IMG/VR virus record: IMGVR_UViG_3300010401_000039
Location: 1-59,731 of that record
From: a virus
Reading direction: 5' to 3' (one strand)
DNA length: 59,731 bases
Part shown: piece after piece, positions 15,580 through 21,904 of the stretch
How positions within the stretch are numbered: the first letter of the stretch is position 1
How the letters are laid out: every line of letters starts with the position of its first letter
Notes under the pieces: model-generated
The model's database searches: none
Seen by the model: the letters and a program-made list of their open reading frames with translations, nothing else
Told to the model about the DNA's origin: nothing
Position numbers and translations under genes: made by a program

Positions 15580-15672
15580 ATGCGTCCTAGCGCAGAAACA
15601 CACAAAACCCTTTGCCGCCGTGCCCCGGCAGCGCCCTGCTGCAATCTAGGCGGGGTGCGGCGGTGCTAACGT
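15580..15672 (+). promoter_or_regulatory. structured leader RNA a (pseudoknot-type, family of four)
   Basis: Helix A: CCTAG 15586-15590 with CTAGG 15646-15650. Helix B: GCCGCCG 15614-15620 with CGGCGGT 15658-15664, extended by CCCCG 15623-15627 with CGGGG 15651-15655. Inner hairpin: GCAGC 15628-15632 with GCTGC 15638-15642. A 23-nt A/C-rich linker joins A to B. A and B cross (order A, B, A', B'), an H-type pseudoknot. A' abuts the 3' strand of B, as in the other three copies. Eight bases separate the fold from the ATG at 15673. A 29-codon ATG frame also spans the leader but its product looks random. Confidence 0.7.
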
Positions 15673-15975
15673 ATGCAAGGACTTATGAATGCGAAGTATC
15701 CGATAAAAGCACCGCAAGATTTCACTATAGAATGCGGGTGCCAGGTGCGATTCGATAACGACGGTTATGTGCGGCTCGCACAGTGCCCAATGCACACAAT
15801 GGCCGCTGATTTGCACGATGTTCTTAAAACGATTGTGGATAAGTCGTACCTACGTCCCGGTAAACACGAGGATTGTCACGTCCACCCTGAATTGATTGAG
15901 GCGGGGCGAAGGGTGTTGGACGCAATCAAGCTCACATCTCCGCTCGCCGTCCCTGCCGAAAAGGGGGCACAATGA
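15673..15975 (+). CDS. small hypothetical protein behind RNA leader a
   Basis: 100 residues starting MQGLMNAKYPIKAPQDFTIE. Cys and His residues (CGCQVRF, CPMHTM, HEDCHVH) suggest metal binding. First gene of a three-gene operon ending in a ribbon-helix-helix protein. A second ATG lies four codons in. Function unknown. Confidence 0.6.
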   Translation: MQGLMNAKYPIKAPQDFTIECGCQVRFDNDGYVRLAQCPMHTMAADLHDVLKTIVDKSYLRPGKHEDCHVHPELIEAGRRVLDAIKLTSPLAVPAEKGAQ

Positions 15976-16193
15976 CCTTGCAAGCCTTCATTCGCGACAA
16001 TCCCGCCGAACTGGACGCCGCAATTGGCCGCGTCCTTGGCCACGTACCACGCACCGCAAGCTGCGATTGCCCGCGCTCAGGCACAGACCACTACCACGAG
16101 CCGCCGCGCCTCAGCGACGCAGACAGGCGCGATTGGATACTCAATGACGCTGGCCTTTATCGCTGGGCACGCTCAGAGGGGGTGCGAATATGA
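15972..16193 (+). CDS. small His/Cys-containing protein
   Basis: 73 residues. CDCPRSGTDHYHEPPRLSDA in the middle could bind a metal; flanking helices. AAGGGGG a few bases before the ATG may serve as ribosome-binding site, and the start also overlaps the upstream stop. Unknown function. Confidence 0.6.
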   Translation: MTLQAFIRDNPAELDAAIGRVLGHVPRTASCDCPRSGTDHYHEPPRLSDADRRDWILNDAGLYRWARSEGVRI

Positions 16194-16336
16194 AAACAGC
16201 CATTGCGTCAACGCGACTCAAACCGTCCGAGGTAAAGGCGCTGGATCGCTTCGCCAAGCGCCAAGGGCAAAACCGAGCCGCGCTTATCGCCGAAGTGCTG
16301 CGAATCGCGCTAAAAACCATGCGCCAGCGCACTTGA
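16190..16336 (+). CDS. ribbon-helix-helix (CopG/Arc-like) regulator
   Basis: 48 residues: a short beta strand (IASTRLKPSEVKALDRFA) then two helices (RAALIAEVLRIALKTMRQ), the standard ribbon-helix-helix layout of small dimeric DNA-binding proteins. ATGA overlap with the upstream gene. As a dimer it is a candidate binder of the TGTCAA-N9-TTGACA palindromes near the early promoters, including its own. Confidence 0.75.
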   Translation: MKTAIASTRLKPSEVKALDRFAKRQGQNRAALIAEVLRIALKTMRQRT

Positions 16337-16349
16337 CGCCCGCCCGCCT

Positions 16350-16459
16350 CGGTGCGCTTTACGCACCGGGGTAGCATCCGCCCCGTAAGCCACGCAAGCC
16401 GCGTTTACTGCTCAGACCACCATACGACAGCGGAAACCCGCTCCCGATGGCTTACGGGG
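16350..16459. terminator. inverted repeats between convergent genes
   Basis: The gap holds a 7-bp hairpin CGGTGCG-CTTTA-CGCACCG (16350-16368) and a perfect 12-bp inverted repeat CCCCGTAAGCCA (16381-16392) / TGGCTTACGGGG (16448-16459) around a 55-nt loop that has its own AGCGG/CCGCT hairpin. The 12-bp repeat reaches into the last codons of the leftward gene. No U-tract, so factor-dependent termination or RNA processing is more likely than simple intrinsic termination. Confidence 0.4.
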
Positions 16460-16730
16460 TTGTCACGGGCACCAAAATCTCATGGTAACGGCGTTCTGAC
16501 CTGTCTGCTGAGACACACGCCCAGCCATAAGAGCCGAAATCCTCGTTTCCGGCCAATACTTCGCGCTCTGGATAGTCCCAACCCATGATCCGCTCTGGCG
16601 GACGCGCTCGCACTTGATGGACCTCCCAATAATCGCTGTGCGCCGCCTTGTACATCACCGCGGCACCGTCTCGTTTGACCAGCATCATCGGATGACCCGC
16701 CTGCTTGTAACTGTCAGGGATTGTTTGCAT
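16452..16730 (-). CDS. hypothetical protein
   Basis: 92 residues starting MQTIPDSYKQAGHPMMLVKR, Trp/Tyr-rich (YKAAHSDYWEVHQVRARPPE, GSYGWACVSADRSERRYHEI). Looks like a compact beta-rich domain; no family recognised. Monocistronic, transcribed divergently from the sliding-clamp-like gene. Confidence 0.65.
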   Translation of the reverse strand: MQTIPDSYKQAGHPMMLVKRDGAAVMYKAAHSDYWEVHQVRARPPERIMGWDYPEREVLAGNEDFGSYGWACVSADRSERRYHEILVPVTTP

Positions 16731-16736
16731 GGCGCA

Positions 16737-16764
16737 ACGATACCAGAACCACGCAAGCCGTCAA
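16737..16764 (-). promoter_or_regulatory. leftward promoter of the 16452-16730 gene
   Basis: Minus strand TTGACG (16764-16759), 16-nt spacer, TATCGT (16742-16737), six bases, ATG. Its -35 is the left half of the palindrome whose right half is the -35 of leader b, so one regulator could act on both promoters. Confidence 0.65.
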
Positions 16765-16801
16765 CCAACGCACTTGACACGCTCGACGCTTCGTGTATCT
16801 T
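16759..16801 (+). promoter_or_regulatory. promoter with operator-like palindrome, RNA leader b
   Basis: CGTCAA (16759-16764) - nine bases - TTGACA (16774-16779), 16-nt spacer, TATCTT (16796-16801). Divergent with the 16730 promoter. Confidence 0.65.
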
Positions 16802-16807
16802 ACCCGC

Positions 16808-16925
16808 GTGCAACGTCAACCTGCACCAACCAACAACGCCCGCTTTGCCGTGCGGCGCCTGCGTCTGGGCGTGGCCTCCACGCTCAGGTTGACCGCGGGC
16901 TGTCGCGCGGCTCTCACTAAACCGT
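16808..16925 (+). promoter_or_regulatory. structured leader RNA b (pseudoknot-type)
   Basis: Helix A: GTCAACCT 16815-16822 with AGGTTGAC 16886-16893, 8/8. Linker 24 nt. Helix B: GCCGTGCG 16847-16854 with CGCGCGGC 16904-16911, extended by GCCTGCG 16857-16863 with CGCGGGC 16894-16900. Inner hairpin TGGGCGTGG 16866-16874 with CCACGCTCA 16878-16886, loop CCT. A' ends exactly where B' begins, allowing coaxial stacking. Fourteen bases separate the fold from the ATG at 16926. A GTG frame opens at the predicted transcription start but runs into the next gene in another frame, so a leader peptide is unlikely. Confidence 0.75.
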
Positions 16926-17579
16926 ATGCAAACCAACGAAACCCAAGCCCCGTCAACATCCACGCCAGCAACCGCTCAAACCGTTGTGCTCCTCAGCAAA
17001 GAGCATGACATTACCGCGTTTGCGTCAGATGATCCCAGTCGCTTTGTCATTCAAGGTATCCACTACAACGCGACGGCTGGCTGTGTCGAAGCAACCAACG
17101 GCAGGCAGCTTATTCGCGTGCCTGTCGAGCGGTCTGAGGACTTCCCGCCAGTGCCAGGTGCGTTTACGCCTGCTTCTGACGTGATTATCCCATCAGCGCC
17201 GTATAAAAAGGCGCTGGCTGGCATTCCCCGGTCAAAGACATTGCCGATCATTGAGAACGTCGCCTTGTCCGCCGTCAACGGCTCGAAGGTGCGACTGACA
17301 ACCAATGACTTAGACAACGAGAACAGCGTAGTTGCCAAGGCCATCGAAGGCAATTACCCCCGGCTGGACCTTGTTATTCCCACAAAACCGCCCGTGTTCA
17401 CAATCGCCTTGTCAGCTTACGAACTGCGAATCATCGCCGACTACTTCGCCCGGCACAGCGACGCCACAGCCGCCGTTACCTTCCAATTCACTGCCGACAC
17501 CGAACCCGTTCGCTTCGCTGGCACCTTGGCCAGCGGCAAACGCGCTACTGGCGTGCTCATGCCGTGCCCCCTAACCTAA
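16926..17579 (+). CDS. sliding-clamp-like protein (shortened DNA polymerase III beta type)
   Basis: 217 residues, versus about 370 for bacterial beta clamps. N-terminal ITAFASDDPSRFVIQGIHYN with a TNGRQLIRV motif, then LPIIENVALSAVNGSKVRLT, AIEGNYPRLDLVIP (cf. GKFPDYxRVIP) and C-terminal GKRATGVLMPCPL, which recalls the VMPMRL end of DnaN. About two of the usual three clamp folds appear present, so it may act as a higher multimer. It would tether the split family A polymerase. Controlled by RNA leader b. Recognition is by motif pattern only. Confidence 0.65.
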   Translation: MQTNETQAPSTSTPATAQTVVLLSKEHDITAFASDDPSRFVIQGIHYNATAGCVEATNGRQLIRVPVERSEDFPPVPGAFTPASDVIIPSAPYKKALAGIPRSKTLPIIENVALSAVNGSKVRLTTNDLDNENSVVAKAIEGNYPRLDLVIPTKPPVFTIALSAYELRIIADYFARHSDATAAVTFQFTADTEPVRFAGTLASGKRATGVLMPCPLT

Positions 17580-17580
17580 T

Positions 17581-17623
17581 TGTCAACGCCAATAGTTGAC
17601 AGGCGTAATGGGCCGTGTATATT
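17581..17623 (+). promoter_or_regulatory. promoter with operator-like palindrome, RNA leader c
   Basis: TGTCAA (17581-17586) - nine bases - TTGACA (17596-17601), 16-nt spacer, TATATT (17618-17623), the best -10 of the set. It begins two bases after the clamp gene's stop. Confidence 0.7.
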
Positions 17624-17629
17624 CGCCTT

Positions 17630-17742
17630 GTGAACGTCGAACCTCACAGCAACTCAAAACCACCTTGCCGCGCGCTCTCGCGTCCAATGCCCGCACCGGG
17701 CAACGGGTTCGACCGCCAGAGTTGCGCGGCTTTAAGGACAGT
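17630..17742 (+). promoter_or_regulatory. structured leader RNA c (pseudoknot-type)
   Basis: Helix A: GTCGAACC 17636-17643 with GGTTCGAC 17706-17713, 8/8. Linker 23 nt, A/C-rich. Helix B: GCCGCGC 17667-17673 with GCGCGGC 17724-17730, plus CTCT 17675-17678 with AGAG 17718-17721 and GCG 17680-17682 with CGC 17714-17716. Inner hairpin TGCCCG 17688-17693 with CGGGCA 17697-17702. A' abuts B' as in copies a, b and d. Twelve bases to the ATG at 17743. A 38-codon GTG frame from the predicted transcript start ends as ATGA on that ATG; it could be a leader peptide but its composition is unconvincing. Confidence 0.75.
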
Positions 17743-18102
17743 ATGAACATGAACCAAGCGGAAATTGAGTGGGCGGCTAGCGTCCATCACGAGTGCCCGA
17801 ATGTAAGGCGCGGGCTTCGATTGCTCTTAGCCTTAGTCGAATCAGTGAACGAACAGTCTGACGGATGGGCTTACTGGTCTGCCCCGTCCCATGCCAGCGA
17901 CAAGTTGCAGCGGCTTCTCCAATCCACCGGGAACCTCTACCACGGCACGCACGGCAGCATCACGGATGACCAGCTCAGGAAGGCGATAAGCCCAATCCGC
18001 GCAATGGTGACACGGCAGCGGGTGATTCAGGCCCGACACGGGAACAAGTTCGACTTCGATGTTGACGCTGCACTCGCCCAATCTCAATCCATCCCCCTAT
18101 GA
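17743..18102 (+). CDS. small hypothetical protein behind RNA leader c
   Basis: 119 residues, MNMNQAEIEWAASVHHECPN at the N-terminus, Trp/His-containing helices, and a basic RQRVIQARHGNKFDFDVD near the end. A second ATG two codons in is an alternative start. First gene of an operon of small proteins. No family recognised. Confidence 0.6.
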   Translation: MNMNQAEIEWAASVHHECPNVRRGLRLLLALVESVNEQSDGWAYWSAPSHASDKLQRLLQSTGNLYHGTHGSITDDQLRKAISPIRAMVTRQRVIQARHGNKFDFDVDAALAQSQSIPL

Positions 18103-18359
18103 ACAATCAAACTCAAACGCCTTTCCCGACAACCTTGGATTGGATGAAAGAACAGGCTAAATGGCGGCTCATCACTCTTGACGATGGCTCGCTCTGGCTT
18201 ACAAACGGCACTGACGGTTACAATCCAGCCGTCATGCTTGAGCAATACAAACAAGCCCTTGACCGACTCGCGCAAATCATTGCATTCGGCGCAACGGTGC
18301 TAAAACCCGCTTCTCGCCAGTGGAGGAAGGCACCATGCGTGACCTTGAATTGGCAATAA
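18099..18359 (+). CDS. small hypothetical protein
   Basis: 86 residues. MNNQTQTPFPTTLDWMKEQA, then WRLITLDDGSLWLTNGTDGY. A compact alpha/beta look, unknown family. ATGA overlap with the upstream gene. Confidence 0.55.
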   Translation: MNNQTQTPFPTTLDWMKEQAKWRLITLDDGSLWLTNGTDGYNPAVMLEQYKQALDRLAQIIAFGATVLKPASRQWRKAPCVTLNWQ

Positions 18360-18380
18360 CCAAAGCCACGGGAGGTTCCA

Positions 18381-18581
18381 ATGACTCTTGACTCGCTCAA
18401 GGACCGCTACAACGGCGCAACCTACCACGAACGGCATCAAATGATCAAAAACGCCAGCCAAGTCGCAATGAAAGCAATGGGCGATTGGCGCGATGGTCTC
18501 ATCACCGTTGCCCAACGCGAGTCTCGCCGTGCCGCGTACTTCGCCTTGCTCGAACTCCGCAATAACATCGAAAAGGAATAA
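18381..18581 (+). CDS. small helical protein
   Basis: 66 residues, largely helix (RYNGATYHERHQMIKNASQV). It has one of the few clear Shine-Dalgarno sites in the window, GGAGG six bases before the ATG. Unknown function. Confidence 0.6.
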   Translation: MTLDSLKDRYNGATYHERHQMIKNASQVAMKAMGDWRDGLITVAQRESRRAAYFALLELRNNIEKE

Positions 18582-18584
18582 TCC

Positions 18585-18941
18585 ATGAATGCTCAACACA
18601 CATCAGGCCCGTGGCGAGTGCATGACAAACATGTTCGGTACACGCTGATTCTGGCTGGCCCGGATGAATCCGCTAAAAGTATTGTGCTGGCCGAAGTGCG
18701 GGATAATGACTCGCGTCTTGCAACTGGCGAAGCTAAAGCCAACGCCAAGCTCATAGCGACTGCGCCCGATCTTCTAATCGCTTGCCAAATGATTCGTGCG
18801 TCGAGTTCGGCTGACTTCAAATCGTCGTTGCTTTGGGGGCAATGGTGCCGTGATATTGCCATTGCTGCCTTGAACGGTGACACCGAACTCTTGGCCCGTT
18901 GCAAGTCTTGGGCCAGGTTGATGGCTAAGGTCAAAGGATGA
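18585..18941 (+). CDS. conserved phage protein, GPWxV / NAxLIAxAPDLL family
   Basis: 118 residues. HTSGPWRVHD at the N-terminus and ANAKLIATAPDLLIACQ in the middle are hallmarks of a small protein family very common in phages; function unknown. AAGGA upstream of the ATG is a plausible ribosome-binding site. Confidence 0.75.
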   Translation: MNAQHTSGPWRVHDKHVRYTLILAGPDESAKSIVLAEVRDNDSRLATGEAKANAKLIATAPDLLIACQMIRASSSADFKSSLLWGQWCRDIAIAALNGDTELLARCKSWARLMAKVKG

Positions 18942-19168
18942 AATCGTTCAGGCTATCCTCTCGCACCCAAGCCAAGCACGAAGCCCAGCTCGCTAACATG
19001 CTGTTCGGCTTTTACATGGACAAAGCCGTCAATCGCATTGGCACAACTGGCTGGGAAGCCATTAAAGGCGATTTGACCGCAGGTCTCGCTCGCACCATTG
19101 CCAGCGGCTCAACCGAGGGCAATATCCTCGCCAAAATGCACGGTGTTCCGCCTGCCGCTGCCAGCTAA
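18938..19168 (+). CDS. small hypothetical protein
   Basis: 76 residues, basic N-terminal helix (SFRLSSRTQAKHEAQLANML) then an Ala/Gly-rich part. ATGA overlap with the upstream gene. Unknown. Confidence 0.55.
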   Translation: MKSFRLSSRTQAKHEAQLANMLFGFYMDKAVNRIGTTGWEAIKGDLTAGLARTIASGSTEGNILAKMHGVPPAAAS

Positions 19169-19194
19169 CGCCCGTCACGCTGGGCCTTTATACC

Positions 19195-19380
19195 ATGAAC
19201 GCTACTGCAAAAAACGGCGACACTTGGACGGGCGAAAAGCAAGACGGCTTTTGGCTTTACCGAGACGCGAACGGCAACCTTTACGAGTCGAATGAGGTTC
19301 CCGCTTATCGCATTACAATGGACAATGCCACGCAAACGACGGTGCGCGGCAAACGAACCATAACCCAATTGCTGCCATGA
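19195..19380 (+). CDS. small hypothetical protein
   Basis: 61 residues, beta-rich (TWTGEKQDGFWLYRDANGNL). No family recognised; probably a small single-sheet domain. Overlaps the next gene by ATGA. Confidence 0.55.
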   Translation: MNATAKNGDTWTGEKQDGFWLYRDANGNLYESNEVPAYRITMDNATQTTVRGKRTITQLLP

Positions 19381-19649
19381 GAATCGGCGATAAGGTCTGG
19401 CTAATCACAAGCAGTCTTGCCGAGGGCACTGTCACGGAGGTCCATGCCGACTTTGTAAAAGTTGCCCTCAACGACGGCAACGAAATCGCACTCCCGCCAG
19501 CCTCTGTATTTGACAACCCGCACATGGCGTTTGCGGCATGCGTTCAATGCCAACATTATTATTGGCGACGACAGGCGGAAAAGCCGGTGGACGTAATCTG
19601 CGCCAGTGATCCCGATCATCCCCAGCATCCCAGCTATCCTCGCCATTGA
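19377..19649 (+). CDS. small protein with SH3-like N-terminus and Cys pair
   Basis: 90 residues. MRIGDKVWLITSSLAEGTVT and the following strands resemble a small beta-barrel. CVQCQHYYW and a later Cys may bind metal. The next promoter's -35 lies over its last codons. Unknown function. Confidence 0.55.
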   Translation: MRIGDKVWLITSSLAEGTVTEVHADFVKVALNDGNEIALPPASVFDNPHMAFAACVQCQHYYWRRQAEKPVDVICASDPDHPQHPSYPRH

Positions 19650-19675
19650 CGCCCCTCCCTCCCTTGGCGTATCGT
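19646..19675 (+). promoter_or_regulatory. promoter of the 19683 gene; leaderless
   Basis: TTGACG (19646-19651), 18-nt spacer, TATCGT (19670-19675), seven bases, ATG at 19683. Same -10 as the 16730 promoter. Confidence 0.6.
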
Positions 19676-19682
19676 CCGCCCA

Positions 19683-20024
19683 ATGAGCGCCGTTGCCGAA
19701 TGCGTAGCTGATCCGCCCGCCTTGCGTCCATCCAGACCGCCCGGCCCGCGCTCTGGCGTCCATCGCCTCTCCGCACTCACTCAAGCCATGGACCTGAAAG
19801 ACGTTGCCTACCGCGATGGCACGGCCGACTCAACCCCCGTTCATATCAAAGCCGCCCTAATGCGTGCTTGGGTTGACCTGCAAGAAATGGCGATGGCATT
19901 GCGCGGCCAGGGTAAGCCGAAACCAGTCGAGGCGCGCAACGCGACACCCAAGCGCAAGCGTGAAAGTGTCGCGCCAATCGCGCCAGCAAGCGCGTCCACG
20001 AACGCAGTTGACAAGAGCGCGTGA
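19683..20024 (+). CDS. hypothetical basic protein
   Basis: 113 residues, Pro/Arg-rich N-terminus, central helix (STPVHIKAALMRAWVDLQEM), and a Lys/Arg/Ser-rich low-complexity tail (NATPKRKRESVAPIAPASAS). Possibly nucleic-acid binding. The promoter of leader d lies within its last codons. Confidence 0.55.
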   Translation: MSAVAECVADPPALRPSRPPGPRSGVHRLSALTQAMDLKDVAYRDGTADSTPVHIKAALMRAWVDLQEMAMALRGQGKPKPVEARNATPKRKRESVAPIAPASASTNAVDKSA

Positions 20025-20035
20025 TAGTGTAGGCT
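19993..20035 (+). promoter_or_regulatory. promoter with degenerate operator-like palindrome, RNA leader d
   Basis: CGTCCA (19993-19998) - nine bases - TTGACA (20008-20013), 16-nt spacer, TAGGCT (20030-20035). The left half-site differs by one base from CGTCAA in leader b. Confidence 0.55.
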
Positions 20036-20041
20036 ACGGGC

Positions 20042-20156
20042 GTCGAAGGTCAAAGTTCGATGAACCGTCACGCAAAATTTGCCGCTGATCTGTGCGCCTC
20101 ACTGAGCGCCCGCTCCGTGAACTTTGACCGCGCGGGTCGGCGGCTTCCTTCATTAT
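20042..20156 (+). promoter_or_regulatory. structured leader RNA d (pseudoknot-type)
   Basis: Helix A: GGTCAAAGTTC 20048-20058 with GAACTTTGACC 20119-20129, 11/11. Linker 22 nt. Helix B: GCCGCTGA 20081-20088 with TCGGCGGC 20137-20144, possibly extended by TGCGC 20093-20097 with GCGCG 20130-20134. Inner hairpin TCAC-T-GAGC 20099-20107 with GCTC-C-GTGA 20112-20120. A' again ends exactly where the 3' strand of B begins. Twelve bases to the ATG at 20157. Confidence 0.75.
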
Positions 20157-20492
20157 ATGAACCCACACAATACGGACGTTCACTCGATTCGCTACAGCGA
20201 CGAAGTGAAACGTGAAGCCGTGGCGCGATTGCGAAACGGCGAGAGTTACAAAGCGGTCGCAGCGTCCATCGGTTGCCACACCAGCAACCTCTCAATATGG
20301 AAGCGCAACGTCGAAGGCACAACGCCAGTGAAACGCGCTCACGGTTGCCCACATTGCGCGGACCTTATCGCGGCGTTGCGCCTGGTGCTCGCAAGCGCCG
20401 ATGGCTCGCACGCGCTCCGGGCCAGCGTTAATCAAATCGCGGAGCAGGCCATTGCTCGCGCCACACACAGCGACAAGGAGGCTGCGTTATGA
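20157..20492 (+). CDS. helix-turn-helix protein (transposase-type HTH), probable regulator
   Basis: 111 residues. SDEVKREAVARLRNGESYKA and VAASIGCHTSNLSIWKRNVE form the HTH of IS3-type transposase N-termini and related phage regulators. A Cys/His group (HGCPHCADL) and a helical C-terminus follow. No catalytic transposase domain is present, so it is a DNA-binding protein rather than a mobile element. Behind RNA leader d. Confidence 0.7.
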   Translation: MNPHNTDVHSIRYSDEVKREAVARLRNGESYKAVAASIGCHTSNLSIWKRNVEGTTPVKRAHGCPHCADLIAALRLVLASADGSHALRASVNQIAEQAIARATHSDKEAAL

Positions 20493-20788
20493 ACGCCGCG
20501 TTAATAGAGATTGGCCCGAACCTGGTCGCTGCGCTCAATGAGCTGTATCCTGAATCGTCGCCGGTTGAGCAAATAGAGTTGCTGCTGTGTGAACACGATT
20601 TGCAGGCGCAAGCCGAAGTCACGGCCCTGCGCGCCGAACTATCCGCGCTCGCCGCAAAACTAGACGCGACGCGCGCCGCTTGTGAAGCGGTGTTAGCGTT
20701 CTCGCGCACCTACGACAATCTGCTAGGCCACATACCCAACGCCGACCAGACTCGCCTTGTGCGGCAACTGCGCGCCGCCCTCGCCTAA
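20489..20788 (+). CDS. small coiled-coil protein
   Basis: 99 residues, long Ala/Leu/Glu helix (VTALRAELSALAAKLDATRA). ATGA overlap with the HTH gene, so the two may work together. Last gene before a strong terminator. Confidence 0.6.
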   Translation: MNAALIEIGPNLVAALNELYPESSPVEQIELLLCEHDLQAQAEVTALRAELSALAAKLDATRAACEAVLAFSRTYDNLLGHIPNADQTRLVRQLRAALA

Positions 20789-20808
20789 CCCTCACCGCTA
20801 CCATCACG

Positions 20809-20838
20809 CCCGGCCCGTTCACGCGCGCCGGGTTTTTT
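20809..20838 (+). terminator. intrinsic terminator of the early rightward operons
   Basis: CCCGGC (20809-20814) / GCCGGG (20827-20832) with a 12-nt loop, followed by six T. Clear rho-independent form, 20 bp after the last stop codon. Confidence 0.85.
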
Positions 20839-21048
20839 ATGCCCGTGTACTTGTACCGCTTCGCCCGCCGATTGCGGCTCGCGCCGCATCGACGTTCTCC
20901 GCTATGGCAGGCGCACGCTGCGACCCGCCCAGCGCCGGGCAGGCGGCAAAAAAGAGAGCCTAGGTTGCTTTGTCCGCACGACCGTCCCCGCACCGTCCGG
21001 GTGGCATGGGCGCAGGTGGGCGAGATGCGTCGCGTTGGGACTCCGGCT
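20839..21048. other. non-coding gap between convergent operons
   Basis: GC-rich; frames on both strands have Arg/Pro/Ala-rich shadow-like composition. It contains an A6 tract near 20950, which on the minus strand is a T-run but without a good preceding hairpin. I see no supported gene. Confidence 0.4.
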
Positions 21049-21186
21049 TTAGCTGGGGCGGCGTCTGGGGAAGCGGGTGCGGCGGACGAGTTTTAGCCAC
21101 GGGTCGGTGCGCTGGGCGATGAGGGCAACGTCGAGCGGTGCGGTGTACGTACTATAGGCTGGCTTGCGGCGGGGCTTGCGTTTCAT
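21049..21186 (-). CDS. small basic protein (45 aa)
   Basis: 45 residues, start MKRKPRRKPAYSTYTAPLDV, very Arg/Lys-rich at both ends. ATG overlaps the upstream stop (ATGA). Possibly nucleic-acid binding. Last gene of its operon. Confidence 0.55.
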   Translation of the reverse strand: MKRKPRRKPAYSTYTAPLDVALIAQRTDPWLKLVRRTRFPRRRPS

Positions 21187-21599
21187 GGGGCGGGCGGAGC
21201 GGCGACGTTCTGGGCCGCGATACGGTCAATAGCGGCTTGGACGACGGAGACGCGGAGGTTGGTGCGGACGGCGATGGAGGCAGGGGAGCGGCCTTTGGCG
21301 AGGTGATGGGCGATTTCGCGGTCGAAGCCCAAGCGGGCGGTACGGCTAAAGGTGCGGGCAGCAGCGCGGCCGCGAAGCCGTTTATTGGTTTGGCGTTTGT
21401 GATAGCTGTTGCGGTTGGAGTCAAGAACGCGTTGGTAATTGTCGCCGGTGGCCCGCCAGTGGGCGTTAGCGGCGACCTTTTTAAGGCGGGCCTCGGGATG
21501 GGTGGCGTAATGTTGGCGTTGGTAACACGCGCCGCACAGTCCCTTGGCCCTCACAGGGCGACCGCATTGCGGCGTGGCGCACAGCTTCGCGGCAGGCAT
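21183..21599 (-). CDS. zinc-binding HTH-like protein
   Basis: 138 residues from ATG 21599. N-terminal CATPQCGRPVRAKGLCGACY is a four-Cys motif of phage zinc knuckles; a basic region follows, then a possible helix-turn-helix (IAHHLAKGRSPASIAVRTNL). Probably a DNA-binding accessory or regulator. Stop overlaps the next ATG. Confidence 0.6.
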   Translation of the reverse strand: MPAAKLCATPQCGRPVRAKGLCGACYQRQHYATHPEARLKKVAANAHWRATGDNYQRVLDSNRNSYHKRQTNKRLRGRAAARTFSRTARLGFDREIAHHLAKGRSPASIAVRTNLRVSVVQAAIDRIAAQNVAAPPAP

Positions 21600-21613
21600 G
21601 TCAGAGGGAGGCG

Positions 21614-21904
21614 TCAAGGGACGGGCGCATCGGAACGCAGGCGCGTTCCAGACGGGGCGTGGGGGTGGGGTAAATCTTTCATGCAAATGGCACAGCGATA
21701 AAAGGTCACCAACTTAATCCTTAATGGGTGGACGCGGTTCACGCTGCCAACTTCTTCTGGTACGCACTTGTGCGTCTTGTCTTTAGCGTAAATTCGGCGC
21801 AACGTCGCTTCGTGTCGTCGCATCTCGCGCCAGTATGCTTTGAATGTCTTTCCGCATGTGCGGTTGATGAGCGCTTCAACGTTCTTGTAATGGGTGCGGT
21901 TCAT
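21614..21904 (-). CDS. small basic protein with Cys pair
   Basis: 96 residues, MNRTHYKNVEALINRTCGKT, basic helices, then YRCAICMKDLPHPH (CxxC). Possible small zinc domain. ATGA overlap upstream, 14-bp gap downstream. Confidence 0.55.
   Translation of the reverse strand: MNRTHYKNVEALINRTCGKTFKAYWREMRRHEATLRRIYAKDKTHKCVPEEVGSVNRVHPLRIKLVTFYRCAICMKDLPHPHAPSGTRLRSDAPVP

Noticed and set aside
15580-15669. 29-codon leader peptide in leader a (and 38 codons in leader c)
   Set aside because: Composition is unconvincing, leader b lacks a stop before its gene, and the conserved pairing explains the sequence better. Kept as an alternative only.
20157-20788. insertion sequence suggested by the transposase-type HTH
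   Set aside because: No DDE catalytic domain or terminal inverted repeats; it is an HTH gene in a phage operon.
20839-21096. 85-codon frame right after the terminator
   Set aside because: Arg/Pro/Ala-rich, no promoter, and overlaps a coupled leftward gene.
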